A stretch of DNA of 36,816 bases from Alphaproteobacteria bacterium (GTDB lineage: Bacteria; Pseudomonadota; Alphaproteobacteria; JAGOMX01), in assembly GCA_017993335.1 (NCBI GenBank), contig JAGOMX010000014.1:1-36816 (forward strand), read 5' to 3'. Below the pieces are notes generated by a model that had not been told where the DNA came from, ran no database searches, and worked only from the letters and a program-made list of their open reading frames with translations. A program made the position numbers and the translations under genes. Positions 7,765 through 16,132 of the stretch are shown here, piece after piece. The stretch's first letter is position 1; every line of letters begins with the position of its first letter.

Positions 7765-7793
7765 ATACTATTATTGCATAGGACCTATGTTAA
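7765..7793 (-). promoter_or_regulatory. Candidate sigma-70 promoter for the small RNA
   Basis: On the minus strand, TTAACA (7793-7788), a 17-nt spacer and TAGTAT (7770-7765). The predicted start is near 7758. The match to TTGACA/TATAAT is good but based on inspection only. Confidence 0.4.
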
Positions 7794-7817
7794 AATTGCA
7801 TAAGTAAAATCAACAGG

Positions 7818-8369
7818 TTACGCCATCATGGGGCTTTCCAGATGCGCATCGCTGTATAATGGATAGTTTCTAGCATGAAATAACTGATAATGCCACCATT
7901 CATTTTGGTAAAAATCCCATCCAGCGGCGGTCATAATTCCAAGCAACAACAGTCTATTCTTCTGCGCCAGCAAAGAAACGTCTTGATTCTGGTGATGAGA
8001 TTGCTCTGTAAAGTCATCAAAGACAGTCCCCATATCCAGCTCCTGCCCCGATGCATCCACTAACGTTAAATCAATAGCGACACCACGCGAATGTGGAGAA
8101 CCTTTGGCTGGATTTGCCACATATTGTTCATTTGGAACGATGCTCCATAAGGCTTCTTGAGCCTCTTGCGGGCGGAATGCATCTAGAATTTTTAAACGCA
8201 AACCTAGGGGTTTAACCAAACGCATCGCTCTTTCTAAACAAACCCATGCATCCTCGTGCAAATAGCACTCAGGGTTTTTATAGATGACTTGTCCCGTAAA
8301 ATTATTGGTCGTGCCATAGGCTAAATCTATAAGCAAATCATCAGAAGCTGTTATTTTTATTAAAGACAT
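7818..8369 (-). CDS. D-alanyl-D-alanine dipeptidase, VanX/DdpX family
   Basis: About 183 residues. This zinc dipeptidase family hydrolyses D-Ala-D-Ala. Conserved features are the DAFRP arginine (R66), the zinc motif SPHSRGVAID (H93 and D100), and NEWWHY with the catalytic Glu (E157) and third zinc ligand (H160). There is no signal peptide, which suggests cytoplasmic action in recycling of peptidoglycan precursors rather than vancomycin resistance; no vanH or vanA is nearby. The ATG at 8369 has GGGGAA about 8 nt upstream; the longer frame to 8444 would overlap the divergent tsaB start and is rejected. Confidence 0.9.
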   Translation of the reverse strand: MSLIKITASDDLLIDLAYGTTNNFTGQVIYKNPECYLHEDAWVCLERAMRLVKPLGLRLKILDAFRPQEAQEALWSIVPNEQYVANPAKGSPHSRGVAIDLTLVDASGQELDMGTVFDDFTEQSHHQNQDVSLLAQKNRLLLLGIMTAAGWDFYQNEWWHYQLFHARNYPLYSDAHLESPMMA

Positions 8370-8418
8370 GTTACGTTCCCCATCTATATGAAAATAGTGA
8401 TATAAGAAGTAGACGTCC

Positions 8419-9063
8419 ATGACAAGCATTTTAGCATTCGACACCTCTCAGCAATACACAGCTATCGCACTGAGCCAACAAGGCGTTGTTATCGACCATA
8501 GTTGCCAACACATGCCATCTGGGCATAGCGATTACCTATTGCCGGCTATTATGGATATGCTTACGAAACATCACCTTACATTAAAAGATATAGATCGAAT
8601 TGTCACCATTGTCGGCCCTGGCTCCTTTACAGGCTTGCGCGTATGCATGGCCGCAGCGCAAGGCATGGGAGTAGCACTAAAAAAGGATATTATTGGCATT
8701 ACATCGCTGCAAGCTTTTGCCTATTGCATAGAAACATCCCGTAAGATTCTCGTGGTTATCGATTCACAAAAGCAGGATATTTACTGCCAATTTTTTTCCG
8801 CCGATCAACAAGCCTTATCCGAACCCATGGCGATCCACCCGGATGAATTCCCTCACCTACCCTTTGATGACTTTATTTTAACAGGAACAGCCACGCAAAA
8901 GGCTCACTCACTATTTTTGGGAACAAACAAACTCTATGATGTGCAGGAAGTCTCGATAGATCAAATGTGCCAAAAGCTAAGTTTAATTGCCACGCAGCCA
9001 CAATTTATAGATTACAAACCGATCCGACCTATCTATTTAAAAGAAGCCTTGAAGCAAAAATGA
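8419..9063 (+). CDS. tsaB: tRNA threonylcarbamoyladenosine biosynthesis protein TsaB
   Basis: The 214-residue protein is the partner of TsaD in forming t6A at position 37 of ANN-decoding tRNAs. It shows the ASKHA-type N-terminus ILAFDTSQQYTAIAL (4-18) and the family motif VGPGSFTGLRVC (65-76). Length is slightly under the E. coli homologue. It is divergent from the dipeptidase gene with 49 bp between starts, so their promoters overlap. rimI, a frequent neighbour of tsaB, is not present here. Confidence 0.93.
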   Translation: MTSILAFDTSQQYTAIALSQQGVVIDHSCQHMPSGHSDYLLPAIMDMLTKHHLTLKDIDRIVTIVGPGSFTGLRVCMAAAQGMGVALKKDIIGITSLQAFAYCIETSRKILVVIDSQKQDIYCQFFSADQQALSEPMAIHPDEFPHLPFDDFILTGTATQKAHSLFLGTNKLYDVQEVSIDQMCQKLSLIATQPQFIDYKPIRPIYLKEALKQK

Positions 9064-9347
9064 TGGAAACCCCTATAAGTATTGAGCTTTAAATTATTTA
9101 TTCCTACCCAGATATAGAAAATATAAAAAAAACGAAAAAACATGATTTTTCTTCTTGCATAATTCTTAATAATGCATGTATTAATGTATCAGTTTTGGTG
9201 AATCTGAGTATTCAAGTTATTGAATGTCTAGATAAAAAATTAGGAAATTGTTTTAAAAGATATATTATCCGTATTCTTTCTTGTTAAGAATGATCCGGAG
9301 TTATTTTGAACAGCGCTTCCTTTGTACATTTTAAGAGAGGTAATTAA

Positions 9348-9797
9348 ATGACTAATCATGTTACTGCGCTTGGCGCAAATATTGCGACTTCTGAATTATT
9401 AAACTTAACAACAGAAATCGTTGCATCTTATGTTTCCAATAACAACGTGGAAGCTAATGATTTAACGGATGTTGTAAAGACTGTTTATGCTACGCTATCT
9501 GAATTAGCCGCTGGTAGAAGCACAATGTCTTCTGCTCGCCCTGAGCCCGCGATTGCGGTAAAGAAGTCTATTGCTGACGACTATATCGTTTGCCTAGAAG
9601 ATGGTAAAAAATTAAAAATGTTGAAGCGCCACCTAAAGTCGGCTTACAACATGAGCCCTGAGCAATACCGTGAGCGTTGGAATCTGGCTCCAGACTATCC
9701 TATGGTTGCGCCAAGCTACGCACGTCAACGCAGCCAACTCGCCAAGAACATTGGCCTAGGCACACGTTCACGCCGCGGCGAAAAGCAAGCAGCGTAA
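9348..9797 (+). CDS. mucR: MucR/Ros-family transcriptional regulator
   Basis: The 149-residue protein matches the alphaproteobacterial Ros/MucR family: N-terminal LTTEIVASYVSNNNV, then VCLEDGKKLKMLKRHLKSAYNMSPEQYRERW (in part 81-111), then DYPMVAPSYARQRSQLAKNIGLG. Family members bind AT-rich minor grooves, oligomerise, and control exopolysaccharide, motility and virulence genes. In Ros the zinc ligands are C-x2-C-x9-H-x4-H. Here they are C82, D85, H95 and Y100, so the zinc site is incomplete, as in zinc-independent relatives. AGAGAGG upstream of the ATG is a strong ribosome-binding site. The AT-rich 284-bp region before it (9064-9347) may hold autoregulatory sites; no clear operator was recognised. 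Confidence 0.93.
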   Translation: MTNHVTALGANIATSELLNLTTEIVASYVSNNNVEANDLTDVVKTVYATLSELAAGRSTMSSARPEPAIAVKKSIADDYIVCLEDGKKLKMLKRHLKSAYNMSPEQYRERWNLAPDYPMVAPSYARQRSQLAKNIGLGTRSRRGEKQAA

Positions 9798-9815
9798 ATC
9801 TGTCGCACTTTTTCA

Positions 9816-9847
9816 AAAAGCCCAATCCTAACCGATTGGGCTTTTTT
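9816..9847 (+). terminator. Rho-independent terminator of mucR
   Basis: AAGCCCAATC/GATTGGGCTT stem with a 6-nt loop, followed by a T-run (from 9842). It lies just downstream of the mucR stop. Confidence 0.95.
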
Positions 9848-9893
9848 CTTGCCTGGAATTTAAATATTAGAGCGAGGCGAAAAGGGGTGGGCG

Positions 9894-10179
9894 ATACACT
9901 AAAATCTATAAATAAGCATACATATAGAGGTTGTCTTAAATCCCCTCAACCATCGCCTGTCACACCTGCGAAGGCAGGTGTCCAGCAAAAACTATGTGTT
10001 GCGACAGCAACTCTTTATTTATGTAAAGAAGATGATAATGTGCCTCTTCGAGGCGCTTGTCGTGCTGGATGCCTGCCTGCGCAGGCATGACAGGCACTTG
10101 TGACTGTTCTGTGTCTTTTTCATGCGCAGGCCCTGTTAAGACAGCCTATATCTGTATACTTAATTATAGGATTTGGTAT
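9894..10179. repeat. MITE-like element copy 1 with nested inverted repeats
   Basis: This 286-bp non-coding block fills the gap between mucR and tgt. Outer imperfect inverted repeats of about 45 bp start ATACACTAAAATC on the left and end GGATTTGGTAT on the right. Inside are 30-bp inner arms (9957-9986 and 10064-10093) that begin CTGTCA and end ATGACAG, and a central GCCTCTTCGAGGC palindrome (10042-10054). Copy 2 (17928-18178) has the same layout. It encodes no transposase. The right end is 20 bp from the tgt stop. Short ORFs inside are artefacts of the repeat. Confidence 0.75.
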
Positions 10180-10198
10180 TATTTTATCATAAACGGCA

Positions 10199-11428
10199 TT
10201 ACAACTCTTTTACCTCAGATTCGGACACCAACCAGTTTTCTCTTTCTTGTGTAAGGCGATCCTCCGCAATTGCTTTTCGGATAGCTTGAAGCAAATCGTT
10301 CATAAAGGCTACATTGTGTATAGTCAGTGCCGATAGACCTAAAAGTTCATTGGCTTTAAACAAGTGATGGATATAAGCCCGGCTGTAATGGGCGCATATT
10401 TCGCACGAACAATCCGCATCAATCGGGCGTGGATCGTCTTTGAATATGGCATTGCGCATGTTGAGGTGATCGGATCCTTTATAGGGTTGTTCCCGCCAGT
10501 GCTTTGCACGCACTAAGGCTCCGCCGTGACGGGCTAAGCGAGTTGGATGCACGCAGTCAAACGTATCAATACCCTGCTCCACCCCATGAAAAATATCGCG
10601 GATACCCCCTATACCGAGCAAATGCACAGGCCGATCCCGGGATAAACGGGACATGGTATAGCTGACAATATCTTCCATTTGGTCTTTACTGGCCCCCAAC
10701 GATCCGCCTACCGCATGACCAAAGAACGGTTGGCTGTTCACAAAGTCTGTGCCGGCCTCCCGTAGATCTTGGTAGACACCGCCTTGGATAATACCATACA
10801 ACGCTTGGCGACCATCTTCGTTTAAATGATTGAATTCGGCTAAACTCCGCAAAGCCCACCGGTGACTCATATGCATAGAGCGTTCCGTATAGGACTTATC
10901 CACATGGAAAGGCGTACATTCGTCCAACACAACAATTAAGTCTGCCCCCAACTGGCGCTGGATTTGAATCGAGCTTTCTGGCGTTAAGGTATACATTTTT
11001 CCGCCCATGTAGGACTTAAATGTTGCCCCCTCCTCACATATTCGCTTTAACGAACGATTTTTAGGACCATTTCGTTTTCCTTTAATTTCTTCGGAAACAG
11101 ATCCATGACCCAGACTGAAAATTTGATAGCCACCAGAGTCGGTAAGCATCGGCCCATCCCAACCCATGAACTTGTGCAATCCGCCCATTTTTTCCACTAA
11201 CTCTCCGCCAGGCTGCAGCATCAAATGGTAGGTGTTGGACAGAATAATCTGCGTCCCCGCATCGCGCATCTGTTTTGGTGTAGCCCCTTTAATAGCGGCC
11301 TTTGTGGCGCAAAAAATAAAAGCTGGGGTTTCAACCACACCATGAGGCGTATGTAATCGACCTAATCGAGCCGCAGACGTTTTCGATTGCTTTGTTATGT
11401 GAAAAGAAAATTTTTCAGGATCATACAT
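10199..11428 (-). CDS. tgt: tRNA-guanine transglycosylase (Tgt)
   Basis: About 409 residues. It exchanges G34 of GUN-anticodon tRNAs for a 7-deazaguanine base. Visible features are LTDSGGYQIFSLG (D97), LDECTPFHV (D169), YGIIQGG, the nucleophile motif FDCVHPTR (D291), and zinc ligands CSCEIC (C340, C342 and C345). The substrate loop reads AVGGSLGASKDQM (239-251), unlike the GGLAVGEG of preQ1-using enzymes. An insertion of about 12 residues follows SLGHGSVSEEIK. This may mark a queuine-using enzyme. The ATG at 11428 overlaps the stop of the upstream transporter gene (ATGTATGA), indicating translational coupling; this start is preferred over the longer frame to 11479. Confidence 0.95.
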   Translation of the reverse strand: MYDPEKFSFHITKQSKTSAARLGRLHTPHGVVETPAFIFCATKAAIKGATPKQMRDAGTQIILSNTYHLMLQPGGELVEKMGGLHKFMGWDGPMLTDSGGYQIFSLGHGSVSEEIKGKRNGPKNRSLKRICEEGATFKSYMGGKMYTLTPESSIQIQRQLGADLIVVLDECTPFHVDKSYTERSMHMSHRWALRSLAEFNHLNEDGRQALYGIIQGGVYQDLREAGTDFVNSQPFFGHAVGGSLGASKDQMEDIVSYTMSRLSRDRPVHLLGIGGIRDIFHGVEQGIDTFDCVHPTRLARHGGALVRAKHWREQPYKGSDHLNMRNAIFKDDPRPIDADCSCEICAHYSRAYIHHLFKANELLGLSALTIHNVAFMNDLLQAIRKAIAEDRLTQERENWLVSESEVKEL

Positions 11429-12191
11429 GACGTGGATAATACTTCTCTTGAGGTTTAAAGGCATAGGATAAATAAACAAACGGGGTATTTAAAAAGGATA
11501 AAATGACCCGGAAAATATATGTGCCCAAAATATAGGTATACCATATGGTGGAAAGACTATAGGGCTCCGGCGCAAATACATACCAGGCCAAAAAGCTAAA
11601 TATAGCGGAGTCAATAAAGGCAGAAGACAACGTCGCTAAATTCGTCCGCATCCATAACCAGCGATTACGGGTTAATATTTTTATAAAAGAAAAGATCCAG
11701 ACATCGTTATATTGACTAACCACATAGGAAATAAAGCTCGCCAAAAAGATAGCTGGCGCCGGAATAAATAACATGGCAATGGCATCATGCACTTGATCAA
11801 ATCGCACATTATCGCCGCCCCCACCGAGCTTCGGCCACCCCAAGGTTATAAGCATCATTAAGGTCATAAAGAACATAGATGAAAAACCAATCCAAACCGC
11901 CCGCATAGCCTCTTTTCGGCCATAGTGCTCCGTAATAATATTGGTTGCCATATAGGTGGCGCCAAAAACGATTGTTCCTAACGCTACAGGTTCATCTAAA
12001 TGGGAAAATTTAGCCGCCTTTAAAACTTGTAAGTTCGCAGCAATCACAGACAGGGAAATAAAACTGTACAAGCCATACAAGCCAAAGGCCCGGAACATCA
12101 GCAAACAACCCAACCCACTAACCAACAACATACACACAGAGACAAACTCCGAAGAGGTTCCTTGCAACAACTGGATGATTTGCTCAATCAT
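11421..12191 (-). CDS. YhhQ/VUT-family queuosine precursor transporter
   Basis: The 256-residue integral membrane protein has about six hydrophobic segments, including VCMLLVSGLGCLLMFRAFGL, GLYSFISLSVIAANLQVL, WIGFSSMFFMTLMMLITLGW and SAFIDSAIFSFLAWYVF. The VUT-family motif GATYMATNIITEHYGRKEA is clear. Characterised members import preQ0/preQ1, and in an intracellular pathogen a relative imports queuine. Its 3' end overlaps the tgt start by 8 nt, which makes this a two-gene queuosine salvage operon. No Q synthesis genes (queC, queD, queE, queF) are in the window. Confidence 0.9.
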   Translation of the reverse strand: MIEQIIQLLQGTSSEFVSVCMLLVSGLGCLLMFRAFGLYGLYSFISLSVIAANLQVLKAAKFSHLDEPVALGTIVFGATYMATNIITEHYGRKEAMRAVWIGFSSMFFMTLMMLITLGWPKLGGGGDNVRFDQVHDAIAMLFIPAPAIFLASFISYVVSQYNDVWIFSFIKILTRNRWLWMRTNLATLSSAFIDSAIFSFLAWYVFAPEPYSLSTIWYTYILGTYIFRVILSFLNTPFVYLSYAFKPQEKYYPRHV

Positions 12192-12338
12192 AAACGACTC
12201 ATACCCCTGTTTTCATTGATTGATTTCCTTATAGGCTTTTTGCAGGAAAAGATCTAGTGTTTAATGCAGATTAGCATTTACACTCAGCTATTTTTCGTTT
12301 TATGTATTAAGGAGAGACTTTCATCTGATGGGGTATAT

Positions 12339-12752
12339 ATGAAATTTTTCGTTGTGACGTGGGTGGCTCTTTATACGTTTTGCTCGCCCTATGCCTATGG
12401 CTCAGATCAGGGGTTTGAAAGACTTCGGAACTCTGTTTTGATAAAGAATTTTAACGCCACACCTGCAGGTGTAGAGGATTTATTTGCCCAATCGGATATA
12501 TTATTAAAAAAAAATTTGCCTTCGGAAAGGAAGGGTCTTGACCGGTATTTGCAGGATCTGCAAATAACCTTTGATAAGTTTATGGCAACCGGAGACTATA
12601 TTCTTTTGTCTACGCCCCCTTATATCCGTAGCAAAAACACCAAGCCGGATAGCCTGATACACGCCAAAATTGTTCGCCACATGCATGCCTTGCAATGCCA
12701 ATGCGCAGTCGTTATCGATGCGATTCATGCGATGCCACGAAAAATGGAATAA
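12339..12752 (+). CDS. Small exported protein of unknown function
   Basis: About 137 residues from the ATG at 12339, which begins a proper signal peptide (MKFFVVTWVALYTFCSPYAYG, cut before SDQG). An in-frame ATG at 12264 would place the signal peptide internally and is rejected. The mature part is helical and basic in the middle (LKKNLPSERKGLDRYLQDLQ), with a CQC motif near the end. No domain is recognised. It is similar in kind, but not visibly in sequence, to the other small exported proteins of the window. Confidence 0.6.
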   Translation: MKFFVVTWVALYTFCSPYAYGSDQGFERLRNSVLIKNFNATPAGVEDLFAQSDILLKKNLPSERKGLDRYLQDLQITFDKFMATGDYILLSTPPYIRSKNTKPDSLIHAKIVRHMHALQCQCAVVIDAIHAMPRKME

Positions 12753-12814
12753 GTTACTTTTTATTCACACTCTTATCGTAAAATTCATCTCATAACCCAT
12801 GGGAGAATTTTCCA

Positions 12815-14344
12815 ATGTTCCGCATATTCAAAATCCACTATCTGCTATTCACCCTCTTGTTCGCTCCAGCTGCCCAAGCCACGGATTTGTTTGAAAATAT
12901 CGAAGTCCTGCAACCCACTGTTGGGCCGATGATGGGGCAACCGGAAGCTGGACAACGACGGTTTTGGCTTAAAGGACCAACCTTAAACGCCTACGACAGC
13001 AACCATTATTATGGCATTCTTCAAATCAAAGAAGACCATAACGAATGGGATAGCCGCAACTTACATCTGTTTCCCTTAAATGTTCCCTACGACAGCACTG
13101 GCATTAAGGATGTTAAGGATCTGGTCGGCATGCAAGATTTGGCCCTTAAACCAGGAACGTATACGTATCGCTGTGGGTATGTGGCTTCCGAAAAAGCAGA
13201 TTTCAGTCTATTAACCCGTTTCCGTTGGCACGATAAAACCTTTAGCTTTAACGTCAAAGACCCGCAGAAGGATACGGCGGTCCTTGCTTTTGGGTCATGT
13301 CGTTATTTTGCTCAGCTTTTTGGTTTTAACTTTTGGCTTTCCAATAGTGATCAAATTTTTCAAGGCATGAATACAAGAAAGCATAACATGGATGCCTTTG
13401 CCTTGATTGGTGATTATATCTACGCCGATCCCTTAGGGCCCTTGTTTTTTAATTTCTCCCAAAGGAGGACTTACTCACAATTTAAAAGCCTTTACGAAAC
13501 GGCAATGACCACACCCAATTTTTGTGAATTGATCGCAACTGTTCCATGCTTTCATGTGCTGGATGATCATGAGATTACGAACAACTTTGGTGAAGATTAC
13601 CCCCGGGTTAATCCGCAAGTCTATCAAGCCGGAATGGCTGCTTATATGACGCACCAACATATGGTAACCCCCGCCTATCGCAATACAATTGACATGAATC
13701 ATCTAGGATATCCTTTAACCATAGGCAATGTCGCCGGCTTTATGATTAATACTCGTTCAAACCGTTCCTCTAATCCTCCCCGTATTATTCATGAAGATGA
13801 GATGTTTGCCCTGAAAAACTGGCTATTAGATCATAAGCAAGCCCCATACAAGGTTTTATTCTCCAGCGTACCGATGTTTCCCATCTATGCCAATAACCCA
13901 GGTCAGGATGAAGACAAATGGTACGGATTTAAAGACCAAATGATGGAGCTTCTCAACCACATCAACGATAACCGTATTCATGGCGTTATTTTGTGTGCAG
14001 GCGATGTGCACTGGTCCATGTATACACAAATTGAGTCGTTACAAGGTGTGCGTATTACGACCGTTATTGCGTCGCCTTTCTTTTCCCCATGGGGTCATGA
14101 TGAGGGGCCCTATTCTGCGATTCAACCAGAAAAAGGTATTTTAGAGTTTGTGCCTAACTTTGAATATAAGCACACCAGTCAAGTCTATCACACGGATTCC
14201 TATGCGGAGCTTTCCTTTGGCAAAAATTATCAACTGACGATCAAACTATTTGACGCGCAAGGTGCCTTGCTCAATGAACAGGACAAGGCCTCTGGCACCA
14301 TTGATTTAACGCCACCATCGGATTTGCAATATCACTGGGGCTAG
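12815..14344 (+). CDS. PhoD-like alkaline phosphatase/phosphodiesterase
   Basis: The 509-residue protein has a signal peptide (LLFTLLFAPAAQA, cut before TDLF). An N-terminal beta domain (24-150) is followed by the PhoD-like metallophosphatase core: LAFGSCRYF (158-165), ALIGDYIYADP (D200), HVLDDHEITNNFGEDYP (D250, D251 and H252) and ILCAGDVHWSMY (D397 and H399). These correspond to metal-binding residues of the family. Likely role: periplasmic or secreted phosphomonoester/diester hydrolysis for phosphate acquisition; no Pho box was identified. The start ATG lies shortly after GGGAGAA. It has its own terminator. Confidence 0.9.
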   Translation: MFRIFKIHYLLFTLLFAPAAQATDLFENIEVLQPTVGPMMGQPEAGQRRFWLKGPTLNAYDSNHYYGILQIKEDHNEWDSRNLHLFPLNVPYDSTGIKDVKDLVGMQDLALKPGTYTYRCGYVASEKADFSLLTRFRWHDKTFSFNVKDPQKDTAVLAFGSCRYFAQLFGFNFWLSNSDQIFQGMNTRKHNMDAFALIGDYIYADPLGPLFFNFSQRRTYSQFKSLYETAMTTPNFCELIATVPCFHVLDDHEITNNFGEDYPRVNPQVYQAGMAAYMTHQHMVTPAYRNTIDMNHLGYPLTIGNVAGFMINTRSNRSSNPPRIIHEDEMFALKNWLLDHKQAPYKVLFSSVPMFPIYANNPGQDEDKWYGFKDQMMELLNHINDNRIHGVILCAGDVHWSMYTQIESLQGVRITTVIASPFFSPWGHDEGPYSAIQPEKGILEFVPNFEYKHTSQVYHTDSYAELSFGKNYQLTIKLFDAQGALLNEQDKASGTIDLTPPSDLQYHWG

Positions 14345-14357
14345 GTAATTTTTACAC

Positions 14358-14392
14358 GACAGGCCCGGCAATTTTTGCCGAGCCTGTCCTTT
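14358..14392 (+). terminator. Terminator after the PhoD-like gene
   Basis: GACAGGC-c-CGGCAA pairs with TTGCCG-a-GCCTGTC (14358-14388, one mismatch), followed by CTTTATT. The stem is strong and the T-tract short. Confidence 0.75.
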
Positions 14393-14442
14393 ATTGCCGC
14401 ATACCCAATGAAAGATATCCAAGGTATACGCCACAAAAAACT

Positions 14443-14458
14443 TGGCATAGTCCTTGCA
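14443..14458 (+). promoter_or_regulatory. Sigma-54 (RpoN) promoter of flagellin
   Basis: TGGCATA-GTCC-TTGCA matches the -24/-12 consensus TGGCAYR-N4-TTGCW exactly. GG lies at 14444-14445 and GC at 14456-14457. The predicted start is about 14469, giving a leader of about 75 nt. Late flagellar genes of alphaproteobacteria such as Caulobacter are sigma-54 dependent through FlbD. Confidence 0.85.
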
Positions 14459-14492
14459 TATCTAATAACGCATCGCACGCAAGTGTGGTGAT

Positions 14493-14512
14493 AAGGCCCC
14501 AAGAAGGGGCTT
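14493..14512 (+). promoter_or_regulatory. Leader hairpin in the flagellin mRNA
   Basis: AAG(g)CCCC and GGGGCTT pair around an AAGAA loop in the untranslated leader. In Caulobacter, FlbT acts on a structured flagellin leader; a similar post-transcriptional control site is possible here but unproven. Confidence 0.4.
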
Positions 14513-14544
14513 AACTTTAACGCAAGAAGCGAAAGGAACTACAA

Positions 14545-16053
14545 ATGGCTGGAATTACAGGCTTAACAAACACGGCAGCAAACAGTATCACAAATACGTT
14601 TGCAAAAAAATCAGGTGAAGCAGCAGATAGCACACAAGTTATCTCCAGCGGTACACGTCTTACTCGTGCATCGGTTGACGCGTCATCTTTAGCAATTTCT
14701 GAAAAACTACGTTCGAACATCGAAGTTCTAACACAAGCTAACCGTAACGCAGCTCAGGGTGCGTCTGTGGTGCAATTGGCTGTTGGTGCTCAACAAAACA
14801 TTTTGAGCTTATTAACATCCATGAATACACTAACAACTAAATCCAACAACGGTTCTGAAGACTCAAAGTCTCGTGCTTTGATCGATACAGAATTCCAAAA
14901 ACTTTTGAACCAGGTAGATAAAATTGCGTCACAAGTACGCTGGAACGGTGCGGCTCTGCTTAACGGTGGATCCGGAACAGTTTCAGTTGCGGGTGCCACA
15001 ACTTTAGCTGCAGCAGGTTATGCAACAGCCACTACAAACACTTTAGCAGCGGCTCCAATTAACCTAACAAACTCAAAAGGTTTCATTTCAGGTAAATTCA
15101 CAGACGCAGATGTGGTTTTGAACAACGGTGTTTATGACATTACTTTGACTATGAAGAACTCAACTCCAGGTGGTGAAGTCACTCAAGTATTCAAAGGCTC
15201 TATGGCTGGCGGTACGGCTGTGAACGCAAGCAAAGTTGCCCTAAAGAGCGAATCCGATGCCGGAAACACTTTAGTTCTGGAATTTGCAGCGGACGCTTCT
15301 GGTGTTACAACAGCAGCTACTTTTGAATCAGCTTTAAAAACTGTTTTAAACATTGGTGTTGGCTTGAACGGTGCAAACATCGTATCCACAGCAACGGCTG
15401 TGAACAACGGTATCGCAGCAAACGGTAGCATTACTGTAGCTTCGAACACTCCGGCTGGTACGTATGCCTTAAGCTATGACTCTGTTACAAAGTTAATGAC
15501 TTTGTCCACAGGTGGTGAGTCTGACAAAGTTCTCATGACAGCTGCTGGCGCGCAGAGCGTACAGTTCGCAAACGGTGTGAGCGTTGCGCTGGATTCTTCC
15601 TTTGCTTTGGGTACGGCCATCACACAGATCGTATTTGATGTAGCGGTGAGCACTTCTGCTGTTTCCATGAATCTGCAGGTTGCTGAAAAAGCTTCTGACA
15701 CGATCTCTGTGGATATAGCTGGTTCGTCTGCTTCTGCATTAGGCCTTTCTGGTCTTGATGTAAAGGATCAAACGAATGCGGTTACAGCTGGTGATGCGTT
15801 AGCAAAAGCCTTGCAGACAATCAACGACTCTATCGCTAAACTCGGTGCGCAGCAAAAGCAGCTTGAGTATGCTTCGAACAACTTGAAGACAACCATCGAA
15901 AACAACGTTGCAGCTCGTGGCGTTTACAACGATGCGGACATTCCTTCAGAAATGACGAAGTTAACACAAGCAACTGTGTTCACACAATTGTCACAAGCTA
16001 TGTTGTCACAGTCTCTAGACATGCAACGTAAACTTGTTGACTTGACTCGTTAA
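14545..16053 (+). CDS. Flagellin
   Basis: The 502-residue filament protein has conserved flagellin D0/D1 ends: N-terminal VISSGTRLTRASVDASSLAISEKLRSNI and QVRWNGAALLNG, and C-terminal LAKALQTINDSIAKLGAQQKQLEY followed by TQATVFTQLSQAMLSQSLDMQRKLV. The middle (about 150-400) is a variable, Ala/Thr/Val/Ser-rich surface domain. Codon use is noticeably smoother (GCA, ACA, AAC) than in neighbours, consistent with high expression. A GAAAGGAAC site precedes the ATG. It is transcribed from the sigma-54 promoter at 14443 and ends in a strong terminator. It is followed by fliD, so assembly of a filament is encoded, although the rest of the flagellar genes lie elsewhere. Confidence 0.95.
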   Translation: MAGITGLTNTAANSITNTFAKKSGEAADSTQVISSGTRLTRASVDASSLAISEKLRSNIEVLTQANRNAAQGASVVQLAVGAQQNILSLLTSMNTLTTKSNNGSEDSKSRALIDTEFQKLLNQVDKIASQVRWNGAALLNGGSGTVSVAGATTLAAAGYATATTNTLAAAPINLTNSKGFISGKFTDADVVLNNGVYDITLTMKNSTPGGEVTQVFKGSMAGGTAVNASKVALKSESDAGNTLVLEFAADASGVTTAATFESALKTVLNIGVGLNGANIVSTATAVNNGIAANGSITVASNTPAGTYALSYDSVTKLMTLSTGGESDKVLMTAAGAQSVQFANGVSVALDSSFALGTAITQIVFDVAVSTSAVSMNLQVAEKASDTISVDIAGSSASALGLSGLDVKDQTNAVTAGDALAKALQTINDSIAKLGAQQKQLEYASNNLKTTIENNVAARGVYNDADIPSEMTKLTQATVFTQLSQAMLSQSLDMQRKLVDLTR

Positions 16054-16069
16054 TCTAACGATTCGATGA

Positions 16070-16101
16070 GGGGGTGAGCGCAAGCTCTCCCCCTTTTTTT
16101 T
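16070..16101 (+). terminator. Terminator between flagellin and fliD
   Basis: GGGGGtGAGC/GCTCtCCCCC with a GCAA loop (16070-16093) and eight T residues. It should make flagellin mRNA much more abundant than the fliD read-through transcript. Confidence 0.93.
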
Positions 16102-16132
16102 CGAGGAAACCACAAGAAACGGAAATAAAAAA

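Noticed and set aside
7818-8369. Vancomycin-resistance function
   Set aside because: VanX-like dipeptidases occur widely without vanHA; no ligase or dehydrogenase partner is present here.
8370-8444. Longer N-terminus of the dipeptidase
   Set aside because: It would overlap the divergent tsaB start, while ATG 8369 has a good ribosome-binding site and the family's usual length.
10057-10254. Short frames at 9677-10254
   Set aside because: They run through the MITE-like element and its palindromes; sequences such as PAGCLPAQA come from the repeat itself, a common false-gene source.
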